DNA of 64,000 bases from Burkholderiales bacterium (GCA_025927765.1 JAICKU010000002.1:1-64000); one strand, 5' to 3'. Shown: positions 1 through 8,329, numbered from the stretch's first letter. Translations and numbers: made by a program. The notes: generated by a model from the letters alone, not told the origin.

Positions 1-360
1 CCAGAACTCGTCGGTCTGCTGCGGATTGGTCGTCGATACCGTCATGAGGTACGACCCGGGCTGCACACCGCTCGGCAGCAGGACCGTCAGCGACGTATTT
101 GTCACCGCCACGACCTGCAGCGGAGTCAGGGAGCTGCCCAGCGTCACGATCGTTGACGATCCCGGCGCGCCCGTAAAACTGATTCCGGTGACCGTCATTT
201 GCGTCAGGCCGGAATCGGCCGCGGCAAACGTCGTAATGATCGGAAGCGTCTTGGTCGATGATGCTGCGTAGACCGACGGCATCGCGGCCAACCCAGCGAC
301 CGAGACGAGCGCGATGCGGGTCATCCACGCCCGCGTTCTTCTTTGCGACTGATTCTTCAT
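1..360 (-). CDS. Exported IPT/TIG-like protein, 5' part only
   Basis: The reading frame starts with ATG at 360 and stays open to the window edge (120 codons), so the C-terminus is missing. The first 32 residues form a signal peptide: a basic start (KNQSQRRTR), a hydrophobic stretch (IALVSVAGLAAM) and a likely cleavage after VYA. The remainder is Thr/Ser/Val-rich beta-strand sequence (TVTGISFTG, TIVTLGS, SLTVLLPSGVQPGSYLMTVST), which resembles an IPT/TIG immunoglobulin-like domain. Comparable exported proteins often continue into collagen-like Gly-X-Y repeats, but that part lies outside the window. It is divergent from a LuxR regulator, and a palindrome at 447-463 lies between them, so shared control is plausible. 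The exact function is unknown. Confidence 0.6.
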   Translation of the reverse strand, partial: MKNQSQRRTRAWMTRIALVSVAGLAAMPSVYAASSTKTLPIITTFAAADSGLTQMTVTGISFTGAPGSSTIVTLGSSLTPLQVVAVTNTSLTVLLPSGVQPGSYLMTVSTTNPQQTDEFW

Positions 361-446
361 ACGGCTCCCCGTAAAGATGTGTCGAACGCAAGGCGCGATT
401 GCCCCGCGTTGCGGCCGCGAGATTGCGCGCGTTTCGAAACGTGCGC

Positions 447-463
447 ATCCCCCAAACGGGGGA
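447..463. promoter_or_regulatory. Palindrome of the CATCCYCCAAATGGRGGATG family, copy 1
   Basis: TCCCCC-AAAC-GGGGGA is a perfect 6-bp-arm inverted repeat between the exported protein (start 360, minus) and the first LuxR regulator (start 627, plus). Related copies lie at 3031-3049, 3157-3176 and 9521-9539, always outside genes. It looks like an operator for a dimeric regulator. The binding protein is an inference. Confidence 0.5.
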
Positions 464-525
464 CTGCGCCCCTTCCACACGTTCCTGAACTCGCTTACGC
501 TATCGCCGCAAGCGCAAAGGCAAAT

Positions 526-543
526 CTTGTACCCCAGTACAAG
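526..543. promoter_or_regulatory. Palindrome CTTGTAC-N4-GTACAAG
   Basis: A perfect 7-bp-arm inverted repeat, 83 bp before the first LuxR start codon. It is preceded by GCAAAT. A near-identical element preceded by GCAAT lies at 3235-3253, before the third LuxR regulator, so the element goes with these paralogous promoters. It may be an operator or an upstream promoter element. Confidence 0.5.
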
Positions 544-626
544 CGCCGCGGCGGCGATGCTGCGGGCGCCGCAGGGAGGTCGACAAGAATGCGCAGGGCG
601 GGCCATGCCTTCACGGAGGCGTCGGC

Positions 627-1820
627 GTGAGTGCCTCACTCGACGAGCGCGAACGCGCGCTCGCGCTCATCGGCCACATCTACGATGCGGCGCTCGAGCC
701 CTCGCGCTGGAGCGATGTCGTCCGGGGCATCGTCGAGTTCATCGGCGGAGCGAAAGGCTTGTTGCTCGTCTCGCGCACACGATTCGCACAAAGCAACTTC
801 GTCTTCCCATACCGACTATCGGCGGCGGTCCTCCAGCGCTGGCAAGACGAGTACGCCGACGGCCACGCATGGTCGGCAGGCGCGAGGAACAAGGGACTCG
901 ACGTCGACGGAAGCGTTGCGCTGGGTACCGACCTCGTGTCGGACGAGCAGCTGCAGCAATCCGCCGCGTACCAGGACCTCGCGAAGCGCGAAGGGATCGG
1001 CCAGCTCTGCACGGGCGTCGTGTTCGGTCGCAAGGCGAGCGACATGCCGCCGACGCAATGCAGTGTGTTTCGCGCTCTCGACGACGCGAAGTTTTCCGAC
1101 CGCGAGCGCGAGCGGATGCGCGTGCTGATCCCGCACCTCTCGCGCGCACTCGGCGTCATGTTTCGCCTGCGCAGCGCCGAATGCAAGGCGGCGGCGTCGC
1201 TCGCTGCGCTCGAGCGCCTCGGCACCGGCGTACTGCTTCTCGAAGAGCGCGGGCACGCGATCTTCGCCAATCGCTTTGCGCAGCGAACACTCGATGAACG
1301 TGATGGACTGACGCTTCGCTCGGCGCAGGTCTCCGGCGGCGTGTGCAGGATCGTGGCGAACGACGTGGCCACGCAATCGCGCATCGACGACGCGATCCGC
1401 GAGTGCCTCGACGAGCGCGCATGGGTCGTCGCGCACTTCTCGCGCGGGGTTGCGGTGCGACGCGCTGCGAACCGTCGCGACCTCGCACTCCAGTTCGCTC
1501 CGCTTCCGCGCGACAACGAATACGAAACCGACGGTCGGCACGCGCGCGTGATCGTGTTCCTGACCGATCCCGACGAATCGTCGTGCGTCACCGCGCCGAC
1601 GCTGGCCAGGCTGTACAAGCTCACGGGCGCGGAAGGCCGATTGGCGCTTGCGCTCGGACGCGGCGACACGCTCACCGAAGCTGCGAAACGCAGCGGCATC
1701 ACCATCGCCACCGCGCGAACGCAGCTCGCCGCGGTGTTTCAAAAGACCGGAACCACGCGCCAGGCGGAGCTCATGCGTCTGCTGGTCACGCTGGGATCCA
1801 ATCGCGGAGACTCGAATTGA
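627..1820 (+). CDS. LuxR-type transcriptional regulator (first of three)
   Basis: This 397-aa protein has a C-terminal LuxR/GerE helix-turn-helix at about residues 325-390 (LTGAEGRLALALGRGD, then TIATARTQLAAVFQKTGT and RQAELMRLL). A PAS-like middle segment (GVLLLEERGHAIFANR) and an N-terminal region beginning IYDAALEPSRW are shared with the next gene. No receiver domain or acyl-homoserine-lactone-binding domain is recognisable. The GTG start follows GGAGG at 614-618. It overlaps the next regulator by 4 bp (TTGA), so the two are co-transcribed. The paired palindromes upstream suggest autoregulation or cross-regulation. The ligand and most targets are unknown. Confidence 0.85.
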   Translation: MSASLDERERALALIGHIYDAALEPSRWSDVVRGIVEFIGGAKGLLLVSRTRFAQSNFVFPYRLSAAVLQRWQDEYADGHAWSAGARNKGLDVDGSVALGTDLVSDEQLQQSAAYQDLAKREGIGQLCTGVVFGRKASDMPPTQCSVFRALDDAKFSDRERERMRVLIPHLSRALGVMFRLRSAECKAAASLAALERLGTGVLLLEERGHAIFANRFAQRTLDERDGLTLRSAQVSGGVCRIVANDVATQSRIDDAIRECLDERAWVVAHFSRGVAVRRAANRRDLALQFAPLPRDNEYETDGRHARVIVFLTDPDESSCVTAPTLARLYKLTGAEGRLALALGRGDTLTEAAKRSGITIATARTQLAAVFQKTGTTRQAELMRLLVTLGSNRGDSN

Positions 1821-2965
1821 CCTCGCTTTCCCAGGATCCCCTGTTGCAGCTGGTCGATCGCATCTACGACGCTGCGCTGAAGCCCGACGCCTGGCCGGAC
1901 GTCGTGCAGTCGATCGCGCGGTTCATGGGGAACTCGAAGGGCAAGCTCTTCACGCCGCTGCTCGCCGTCGACAAGGGTGGCCTCGTCGTAACCGTCGGCA
2001 TTCCGGAAGCGGCCGACCGCGTATGGGCCACGCAATACCGCGACGACGACATCTGGGTGACGTCCGGCGTGGGAAAGGGCCTCATGTGGGAGGGAAACGT
2101 CGTCACCGACGACGACCTCGTGCCCGAAGACGAATTCGTGGGTTCGCGCATTTATCGCGAGCACCTGCGTCATCTCGACATCGGCCGGCTGTGCTGCGGC
2201 GTCGTGTTCGACATGCGGCCCTCCGACACGCCGGCGACCGTGTTCAGCGTCGTGCGCGGGCTGGCGCGACCGTACGCGACGGAGGAGAAGGAGGCCATGC
2301 GGATTCTCGTGCCGCATCTCTCGCGGGCGCTCGGCGTGATGTACCGGCTGCGCGACGCGGACTTGAACCTCGCCGTGTCGCTCGCCGCGCTCGACCGGCT
2401 CTCGGTCGGCGTCGTGCTCCTCGATGTCGCCGGCCGCATCGCGCACGCCAACCGCGAAGCCGCGCGCATTCTCGACGAGTGCGACGGCTTGAGCCGGGAC
2501 ACCGGTTTCGTCTTTGCGAACGAATCCGCGCGGATGCAATGGGCGCGCATTCTGCCGTCTCTCTTCGACCGGTCCGTCGCTTCGGTGCCGCACTTCTCCC
2601 AGGCCGTGGCCGTTCCCCGGCCCTCGGGACGCTCGCCGCTGGTGCTGCAGGCGGCGCCGCTCGGCGCGGCCCACGCCTTCGCCGCGCCGTCCGATGCCGC
2701 GGCCGTCGTGTTCATCACCGATCCGGGCCGACGCACCGAGCTCGACATGGCGACCATGCGCGATCTGTATCGAACGACGCCCGCCGAAGCGGCGCTCGCC
2801 GAGTGCCTGTGCCGCGGCCAAACGATCGCGCAGGCTGCGGGCGAACGTGGCATCTCCGAAACGACGGCGCGAAGCCAACTGGCCGAGCTGTTCCGAAAGA
2901 CGGGGACCGGCCGGCAGGCGGACCTGATCCGCGTGCTGATGTCGTTGCAACACAGGTCGACCTGA
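1817..2965 (+). CDS. LuxR-type transcriptional regulator (second of three)
   Basis: A 382-aa paralogue of the preceding gene. It has the same N-terminal signature (RIYDAALKPDAWPDVV), the same middle segment (LSRALGVMYRLRDAD, VGVVLLDVAGRIAHANRE) and a C-terminal HTH (TTPAEAALAECLCRGQTIAQ, then SETTARSQLAELFRKTGTGRQADL). I chose the TTG at 1817 because it overlaps the upstream stop as TTGA and gives the same N-terminus as the first regulator. The frame is open further upstream, but that sequence lies antiparallel or out of frame inside gene 1 and is not needed. Translation is probably coupled to the first regulator. A palindrome and then a terminator follow it. Confidence 0.82.
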   Translation: MTSLSQDPLLQLVDRIYDAALKPDAWPDVVQSIARFMGNSKGKLFTPLLAVDKGGLVVTVGIPEAADRVWATQYRDDDIWVTSGVGKGLMWEGNVVTDDDLVPEDEFVGSRIYREHLRHLDIGRLCCGVVFDMRPSDTPATVFSVVRGLARPYATEEKEAMRILVPHLSRALGVMYRLRDADLNLAVSLAALDRLSVGVVLLDVAGRIAHANREAARILDECDGLSRDTGFVFANESARMQWARILPSLFDRSVASVPHFSQAVAVPRPSGRSPLVLQAAPLGAAHAFAAPSDAAAVVFITDPGRRTELDMATMRDLYRTTPAEAALAECLCRGQTIAQAAGERGISETTARSQLAELFRKTGTGRQADLIRVLMSLQHRST

Positions 2966-3030
2966 CGGGCAGAACGCTTCACCTGCGGCCGAGATGCGCG
3001 GTGATCGCCGGTTTCAAAGCCTGCAGGCGG

Positions 3031-3049
3031 ATCCTCCATTTGGAGGATG
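3031..3049. promoter_or_regulatory. Palindrome of the CATCCYCCAAATGGRGGATG family, copy 2
   Basis: ATCCTCCA-TT-TGGAGGAT is a perfect 8-bp-arm inverted repeat, 65 bp after the second LuxR gene and upstream of the terminator at 3114-3141. It is one of four copies in the window. It could act as a distal operator for the third regulator, whose promoter carries copy 3, about 125 bp away. Confidence 0.5.
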
Positions 3050-3113
3050 CGCGCCGCTGTGATTGCAGGCACTCTTCTCCTTCGAGGGTTTGTCCCGCAC
3101 CCTTCCTCCAGTT

Positions 3114-3141
3114 AGGCCCCGCTGTTCGGGGCCTTTTTTTT
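3114..3141 (+). terminator. Rho-independent terminator
   Basis: AGGCCCCG and CGGGGCCT form an 8-bp stem around a CTGTT loop, followed directly by a run of eight T (3134-3141). This is a textbook intrinsic terminator for the two-gene LuxR operon, and it separates that operon from the third regulator. Confidence 0.9.
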
Positions 3142-3156
3142 GCGCCGTTCGCGAAA

Positions 3157-3176
3157 CATCCTCCAAATGGATGATG
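3157..3176. promoter_or_regulatory. Palindrome of the CATCCYCCAAATGGRGGATG family, copy 3
   Basis: CATCCTCCA-AA-TGGATGATG has 8 of 9 arm positions paired and is flanked by GCGAA and TTCGC, which extend the symmetry. It lies 117 bp before the start of the third LuxR gene and upstream of the CTTGGTAC/GTACAAG element, the same order and similar spacing as in front of the first regulator. Confidence 0.5.
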
Positions 3177-3234
3177 TTCGCGGGTGCGCCCTTTGGCAGA
3201 CTGAATTCGCGCAGTAGCTTGAAACAAAAGCAAT

Positions 3235-3253
3235 CTTGGTACGGCGGTACAAG
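3235..3253. promoter_or_regulatory. Palindrome CTTGGTAC-N4-GTACAAG
   Basis: This is the second copy of the element at 526-543, here 40 bp before the third LuxR start codon and again preceded by an A-rich GCAAT sequence. It belongs to the promoter region of the third regulator. Confidence 0.45.
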
Positions 3254-3292
3254 GAAGAACCGTCGTGAAAGCGCGATCCGGGGAGAAGAGGA

Positions 3293-4393
3293 ATGCGTGA
3301 GTTGGATGAAATCGCCCTTCGCCCGGACGATTACGCCGTACGCGCACTGTACGAAGCCTGCGCGGGGATCATGCCGTGGCGCTCGGCACTGCAAGCGGCC
3401 ATCGAAGCGATCGGCGCGCGCACCGCGCGCCTCCTGATCGTCGACAGCCGCACGCGCCACCCCCTCGGTGTCGAGGAGGTGGGCGACGACGCGGAACACG
3501 CGGCCCATGCGGCGCAGCGCCTCGACGAGCAGTTGCGCACGCTATGGACGCGCGCCACCGGCGAGGCGATTTGCATCGCGGGGGCCACCGGCACGGCGCG
3601 AGCGTCGGCCACCGACGCAACGTCGCTCATCGCGGGAAAGGTCCGTGAGCACCGGCGTCACGTCACGTTCGTGTCGTTCGCGCGCGCGCGCCGACCGTTC
3701 ACCCGGATGGAGTGCGCCCACGGGGCCCGCTTCGTCGGTCACCTCGCGTCGGCCATGAAAGTGACGCAGCAGTGCGAGGACATGAAGAGCGTCGCGACGG
3801 TCGGCGAGCGCATCATCCACACCTCGTCGCGCCCGATGCTGCTGCTCGGCGCCGCCCGGGAAGTCCTCGCCGTCAATACGTCGGCGCGAACGATGCTTCG
3901 CAAGCGCGACGTCATCCGGATGGAAAGCGGCGTGCTGAAGTGCGCGGATGCGGCGAACGACACGGCACTGTCGAAGGTCGTCGAACGCTTCACGGGTGAC
4001 CACGCATCGCGGCACGAGCGGCGGCAACGCGCGGCCGTGAAGCTCGTCAGCCCGGATGGCAGCACCATTCTGTGCAGCGTGTCGAACATGGTGCCCGAGG
4101 AAACGAGCGGTTTCGCGAACGAGCAACCGGTGGCGCTCCTCGCCTTCGCAGCGCTCGACGTGTCGGAGGCGCAGATGGACGCCGAATTCCTGGCGTCCCT
4201 CTACAACTTCACGCCGGCCGAACTGCGCGTGGTCGCGTCGCTCCTGCGCGGCGACGATCTCATGCAGATCGCGAGCCGCAACGAGACGTCGCTTGCCACC
4301 GTACGCTCGCAGCTCAAGTCGGTGTTCGCCAAGACGAACACCCATCGGCAGGCGCAGGTCGTGCAGCTGCTGCTGACCGCCCTCCTTCTCTAG
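3293..4393 (+). CDS. LuxR-type transcriptional regulator (third of three)
   Basis: A 366-aa protein with a C-terminal LuxR HTH at about residues 300-366 (YNFTPAELRVVASLLRGDD, then SLATVRSQLKSVFAKTNTHRQAQ). Its N-terminal half is more diverged than in the first two regulators and carries no recognised ligand domain. The ATG follows a strong GGGGAGAAGAGGA ribosome site. It is transcribed on its own after a terminator, and its upstream region repeats the two palindromes found before the first regulator. It is probably part of the same circuit. Targets are unknown. Confidence 0.82.
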   Translation: MRELDEIALRPDDYAVRALYEACAGIMPWRSALQAAIEAIGARTARLLIVDSRTRHPLGVEEVGDDAEHAAHAAQRLDEQLRTLWTRATGEAICIAGATGTARASATDATSLIAGKVREHRRHVTFVSFARARRPFTRMECAHGARFVGHLASAMKVTQQCEDMKSVATVGERIIHTSSRPMLLLGAAREVLAVNTSARTMLRKRDVIRMESGVLKCADAANDTALSKVVERFTGDHASRHERRQRAAVKLVSPDGSTILCSVSNMVPEETSGFANEQPVALLAFAALDVSEAQMDAEFLASLYNFTPAELRVVASLLRGDDLMQIASRNETSLATVRSQLKSVFAKTNTHRQAQVVQLLLTALLL

Positions 4394-4477
4394 CTTCCCG
4401 GCTCCGCCAACGCTTTTCGCACGCCAAACGCCCCGCCGCCGATAAAATGGCGGCACTGCAGCAACCGGGCGTGCGCA

Positions 4478-6067
4478 ATGACGACTCCGCAGTTCAACTA
4501 CGAGCCGCTGACGCCGACGGCGTTCCTCGCGCGCTCGTCGGTGGTGTTCGCCGATCGCGTCGGCGTCATCGACGGCGACGTCCGCTTCACCTACGCCGAG
4601 TTCTACGAGCGCTGCCAGCGGTTTGCGGGCGCGTTGCGCGCGCAAGGCATCGCACCCGGCGACCGCGTGGCCGTGCTCGCCGGCAACACGCACGTGCTGC
4701 TCGCCGCGCATTACGCAGTGCCCCTCGCGGGCGCCGTGCTCGTCGCGCTCAACACGCGCATCACGGCCGCCGACATCGCATACGTCCTGCGTCACGCCGG
4801 CGCGCGCGTACTCGTGTACGACGATGCGTTCACCGAGACGGCGCTCGAGGCGTGCAACCAGGCGCGGCGAGCAATGCCGAGTTTCGAGTCCGACCCGCAA
4901 ATCGACGTGCTGGCGATCCGGGCCGGCGGCGACGGCGACGAACTCGAACGCCTCATCGGTAACGCGCAGACGTTCCGCCACGAGCTCGACGACGAACGCT
5001 CGCTCCTCGCGATCAACTACACGAGCGGCACCACCGGCCAGCCGAAGGGCGTGATGTACCACCATCGCGGCGCTTATCTGCAGGCGCTCGCGATGGCGCT
5101 CCACATGGGGCTCACCAGCGACAGCGTCTATCTCTGGACACTTCCGATGTTCCACTGCAATGGCTGGTGCTTTCCGTGGGCCGTCACGATCATGGGCGGC
5201 ACGCACCTGTGCCTGCGCAAGGTGGACGCGCCGACGATCTGGCGCCATCTGCGCGAATCGGGGGTCACGCATCTTTGCGCGGCGCCGACCGTGCTGACGA
5301 TGATCGCGTGGGATCCGTCGGCCGCGCCGGTCACGCGGCCCGTGCGCATGGCCACCGGTGGCGCACCGCCCACGCCCGCCCTGCTCGAACGCCTCGCCGC
5401 GCTCAATCTCGACGTCACGCATCTCTACGGCCTCACCGAAACGTACGGGCCGGCCGGCATCTGCGAATGGCGCAGCGCGTGGAGCGACCTGCCGATCGCC
5501 GAGCAGGCACGCATCAAGGCGCGGCAGGGTGTGGCGAACGCGATCGGCGAGACGATGCGCGTCGTCGACGACCAGGGACGCGACGTGCCGCCCGATGCCA
5601 CGACGATGGGCGAGCTCGCCATCCGTGGCAACAACCTGATGCTCGGTTACTATCGCGACGACGAAGCGACGCGAAAGGCGTGCCCGGACGGCTGGTTTCG
5701 CACGGGCGACCTCGGCGTGCGCCATACCGACGACTACATCGAGCTCCGCGATCGCGCGAAGGACATCATCATCTCGGGCGGCGAGAACATTTCGTCCGTG
5801 GAGATCGAGCGCGCGTTGAACCAGCACGACGCGGTACTCGAAGTGGCGGTCGTCGCGGCGCTCGACGAAAAATGGGGCGAGGTTCCGGTGGCCTTCGTGA
5901 CGCTGAAGGAAGGCGTACAGGCGAATGCGGACGCGCTGATCGAGCACGTGCGCGCGCGGCTTGCGCGCTTCAAGGCGCCAAAGCGCGTCGTGTTCGGGCC
6001 GTTGCCGAAAACGTCGACGGGCAAGGTGCAGAAGAACGTTTTGCGCGAGCGCTTGCGGAACGCATGA
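4478..6067 (+). CDS. Fatty-acid/acyl-CoA synthetase (AMP-binding family)
   Basis: A 529-aa member of the ANL adenylate-forming family, which activates a carboxylic acid to an acyl-AMP and then to the acyl-CoA. The P-loop-like motif YTSGTTGQPKGV is near residue 185, the adenine motif YGLTETYGP near 315, the hinge region GWFRTGD and the motif IISGGENISSVEIE near 430, and the catalytic lysine motif PKTSTGKVQK near the C-terminus. The length fits medium- or long-chain acyl-CoA synthetases. It is the first gene of an operon with an acyl-CoA dehydrogenase (1 bp gap), a phosphotransferase, a DUF6285 gene and an SDR, which suggests degradation of an unusual acid. The substrate cannot be read from the sequence. 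Confidence 0.9.
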   Translation: MTTPQFNYEPLTPTAFLARSSVVFADRVGVIDGDVRFTYAEFYERCQRFAGALRAQGIAPGDRVAVLAGNTHVLLAAHYAVPLAGAVLVALNTRITAADIAYVLRHAGARVLVYDDAFTETALEACNQARRAMPSFESDPQIDVLAIRAGGDGDELERLIGNAQTFRHELDDERSLLAINYTSGTTGQPKGVMYHHRGAYLQALAMALHMGLTSDSVYLWTLPMFHCNGWCFPWAVTIMGGTHLCLRKVDAPTIWRHLRESGVTHLCAAPTVLTMIAWDPSAAPVTRPVRMATGGAPPTPALLERLAALNLDVTHLYGLTETYGPAGICEWRSAWSDLPIAEQARIKARQGVANAIGETMRVVDDQGRDVPPDATTMGELAIRGNNLMLGYYRDDEATRKACPDGWFRTGDLGVRHTDDYIELRDRAKDIIISGGENISSVEIERALNQHDAVLEVAVVAALDEKWGEVPVAFVTLKEGVQANADALIEHVRARLARFKAPKRVVFGPLPKTSTGKVQKNVLRERLRNA

Positions 6068-6068
6068 C

Positions 6069-7265
6069 ATGACGATCGACTTCGCGATTCCCGACGAGCT
6101 GCGCGAGCTGCAGGCGCGCATCCGCACGTTCATCGCCCACGAGGTGATTCCGCGCGAATCGGATTCGCGGCGCGGACGCCACGGCCCGAGCGAGGACCTG
6201 CGGCGCGAATTGATCGACCGCGCACGCGAAGCGGGCCTGCTTGCGCCGCACGTCGCGCGCGAATACGGCGGCCTCGGGCTCACGCATGTCGGCCGCGCGA
6301 TCGCGTTCGAGGAAGCCGGCTACTCACCGCTCGGGCCTGTGGCGATGAACGTCGCGGCGCCTGACGAAGGCAACATGCATCTGCTCGAGGCGGTGGCGAC
6401 GCCGGCACAGAAGGCGCGCTTCCTGCAGCCGCTCGCCGCCGGCGCGATCCGATCGTGCTTCTGCATGACCGAGCCGCCGCCGGGCGCGGGCTCCGATCCG
6501 TCGATGCTTCTTTCCTCCGCCGAACGCGACGGCAACCATTACGTGATTCACGGCGGCAAGTGGTTCATCACCGGCGCGCAAGGCGCGGCGTTCGCGATCA
6601 TCATGGCGAAGGTCGACGACGCGGGCGCGACGATGTTCCTGTCGGACATGAACGCCCCCGGCATCGTCGTCGAGCGCACGATGGACACGCTCGACGAATG
6701 CTTCCCCGGCGGTCACGGCGTCGTGCGCTTCGACGGATTGCGCGTCGCGCCGGACGCCGTGCTCGGTGAAGTGGGCAAAGGCTTCAAGTACGCGCAGGTG
6801 CGCCTGTCGCCGGCGCGGCTCACGCACTGCATGCGCTGGCTCGGCGCCGTCCGGCGCGCACACGACGTTGCGGTGGACTACGCGCGACGCCGTCACGCGT
6901 TCGGCAAGTCGATCGGCGAGCACGAGGCCATTGGCTTCATGCTCGCCGACAACGAGATGGACATGCACGTGGCGCGGCTCACCATCTGGCAGTGCGCGTG
7001 GCTGCTCGACCAGGGCGATCTCGCGCTGCACGAGTCGAGCCGCGCGAAGGTGATCGTGTCGGAAGCGGCGTGGCGGGTGGCCGATCGCTGCGTGCAGATC
7101 CTCGGCGGCCAAGGCGTGACGAACGAAACGGTGGTCGCGCGGATCTTCGCCGACCTGCGCGCATTTCGCATCTACGACGGTCCGTCCGAAGTGCACCGTT
7201 GGAGCATCGCGCGGCGCATTCTGCGCGGCGAGCGCCGTGTGCGCGATCGCCCGGCGGGCGCATGA
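6069..7265 (+). CDS. Acyl-CoA dehydrogenase family protein
   Basis: A 398-aa flavoprotein that oxidises an acyl-CoA to the 2-enoyl-CoA. Helical N-terminal domain at residues 1-120 (EYGGLGL), middle beta domain with the FAD-contact motif CMTEPPPGAGSDPS, and C-terminal helical domain ending in ILGGQGV and YDGPSEVHRWSIARRIL, where the glutamate of PSEVH is at the usual catalytic-base position of the ACAD10/11-like group. I chose the ATG at 6069, one base after the preceding stop, over an in-frame upstream extension inside that gene. It overlaps the phosphotransferase start (ATGA), a pairing typical of the bacterial relatives of ACAD10/11. Confidence 0.9.
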   Translation: MTIDFAIPDELRELQARIRTFIAHEVIPRESDSRRGRHGPSEDLRRELIDRAREAGLLAPHVAREYGGLGLTHVGRAIAFEEAGYSPLGPVAMNVAAPDEGNMHLLEAVATPAQKARFLQPLAAGAIRSCFCMTEPPPGAGSDPSMLLSSAERDGNHYVIHGGKWFITGAQGAAFAIIMAKVDDAGATMFLSDMNAPGIVVERTMDTLDECFPGGHGVVRFDGLRVAPDAVLGEVGKGFKYAQVRLSPARLTHCMRWLGAVRRAHDVAVDYARRRHAFGKSIGEHEAIGFMLADNEMDMHVARLTIWQCAWLLDQGDLALHESSRAKVIVSEAAWRVADRCVQILGGQGVTNETVVARIFADLRAFRIYDGPSEVHRWSIARRILRGERRVRDRPAGA

Positions 7266-8329
7266 ACGACCGGCGGGCTGCCGACGACGCATCGGCATCG
7301 AGCGATGCGCTCGCGCGGTGGCTGGCGGATGCCGCCGGGGCGAAAAGCGTGCGCATCGTCGGCTACGCGCGGCTGGGCGGCGGTGCGATCCAGGACAACT
7401 TCGCGCTCGAGGTCGACGTCGACGGCGGACCATGGCACGGTGCGCATCGATGGGTGCTGCGCACGAACCCGCCGTCGAGCGTCACGGCAAGCGCGAGCCG
7501 CGCCGACGAATACGAATGGCTGCGCGTCGCCCACGACGCGGGCGTGCTCGCACCGAAGCCGCTCTTCCTGTGCCGCGATCCCTCGGTGCTCGGCCGGGAG
7601 TTCTTCGTGATGGAGCGGCTTCCGGGCGTTGCCGCGGGGCATCGCCTGACACGCGACGCGTCGCTCGTACCCGATGCCGACGCGCTGGTCTTCGCGCTTG
7701 GCGCGAATCTAGCGCGGATACATTCCATTCGACCGTCGACACCCCGGCCCTCTCCCGCGGGCGGGAGAGGGCGCACGCCGACGTCGTCCGCGCCACCTTC
7801 GGACAATCCCGCGCTCGTGACGATCGCAACGTATCGCGAGTGGCTCGATTGCCTCGACGACGCCTACCCCGCGCTCGAATGGGGATTGCGCTGGTGCGAA
7901 CGAAATGCGCCGAGCGAATACGACGTCACGCTCGTGCACCGCGACTACCGCACCGGCAACTACCTCGTCGACGACGGTAAATTGGTCGGCGTGCTCGACT
8001 GGGAGTTCGCCGGCTGGGGCGACCCACGCGAGGACATCGGCTGGTTCACCGCCCGCTGTTGGCGCTTTGCCGCTCGCGAGCGTGAAGCGGGCGGCATGGC
8101 GGCGGTCGAGCCGTTCCTCGCGGGTTATCGGTCGGTATCGAGCCGCAGCATCTCGCGTGCCGACCTCGACTACTGGCAGGCGATGGCGCACATTCGCTGG
8201 GCGATCATCGCGCTCGAGCAGGCGCGCCGGCATCGCCGCGAACCGTCGCTCGAACTCGCGTTGACCGGGCGCATCGTCGACGAACTCGAATACGAAGTGC
8301 TGCGGTTGACGGGAAGCCACGCGACGTGA
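7262..8329 (+). CDS. APH-family phosphotransferase (ACAD10/11-associated type)
   Basis: A 355-aa kinase-fold protein. The catalytic motif HRDYRTGN near residue 221 and the metal-binding DWEFAGWGDPRED near 245 are intact. The N-lobe contains GGAIQDNFALEV. Fused or neighbouring homologues of this kinase and an acyl-CoA dehydrogenase phosphorylate hydroxy-acyl groups before elimination, so a role on a hydroxylated acyl intermediate is more likely than antibiotic resistance. Residues 160-180 are a Pro/Ser/Gly-rich insert (TPRPSPAGGRGRTPTSS) encoded by a GC-rich inverted repeat at 7747-7772 that looks like a REP element accommodated in frame. It overlaps its neighbours by 4 bp on both sides. Confidence 0.85.
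   Translation: MNDRRAADDASASSDALARWLADAAGAKSVRIVGYARLGGGAIQDNFALEVDVDGGPWHGAHRWVLRTNPPSSVTASASRADEYEWLRVAHDAGVLAPKPLFLCRDPSVLGREFFVMERLPGVAAGHRLTRDASLVPDADALVFALGANLARIHSIRPSTPRPSPAGGRGRTPTSSAPPSDNPALVTIATYREWLDCLDDAYPALEWGLRWCERNAPSEYDVTLVHRDYRTGNYLVDDGKLVGVLDWEFAGWGDPREDIGWFTARCWRFAAREREAGGMAAVEPFLAGYRSVSSRSISRADLDYWQAMAHIRWAIIALEQARRHRREPSLELALTGRIVDELEYEVLRLTGSHAT
7747..7772. repeat. REP-like hairpin inside a coding sequence
   Basis: GCCCTCTCCCGC and GCGGGAGAGGGC form a perfect 12-bp inverted repeat separated by GG. Such CCCTCTCCC/GGGAGAGGG hairpins are common intergenic elements in proteobacteria. Here it lies in frame in the phosphotransferase gene, between the N-lobe and the C-lobe. 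Confidence 0.65.

Noticed and set aside
4437..4456. GCCGCC-N8-GGCGGC hairpin before the acyl-CoA synthetase gene as a terminator
   Set aside because: No T tract follows, and the loop contains TAAAAT, which looks more like a -10 box. I could not find a convincing -35 partner, so it is not listed as a promoter either.
3542..6283. A 913-codon open frame on the minus strand opposite the third LuxR gene and the acyl-CoA synthetase
   Set aside because: It is Arg/Ala/His-rich with no domain and lies antisense to two well-supported genes. Long antisense frames are normal at this GC content.
7262..8329. Aminoglycoside resistance gene
   Set aside because: The APH fold is shared, but coupling by overlap to an acyl-CoA dehydrogenase and a DUF6285 gene points to acyl-CoA metabolism.
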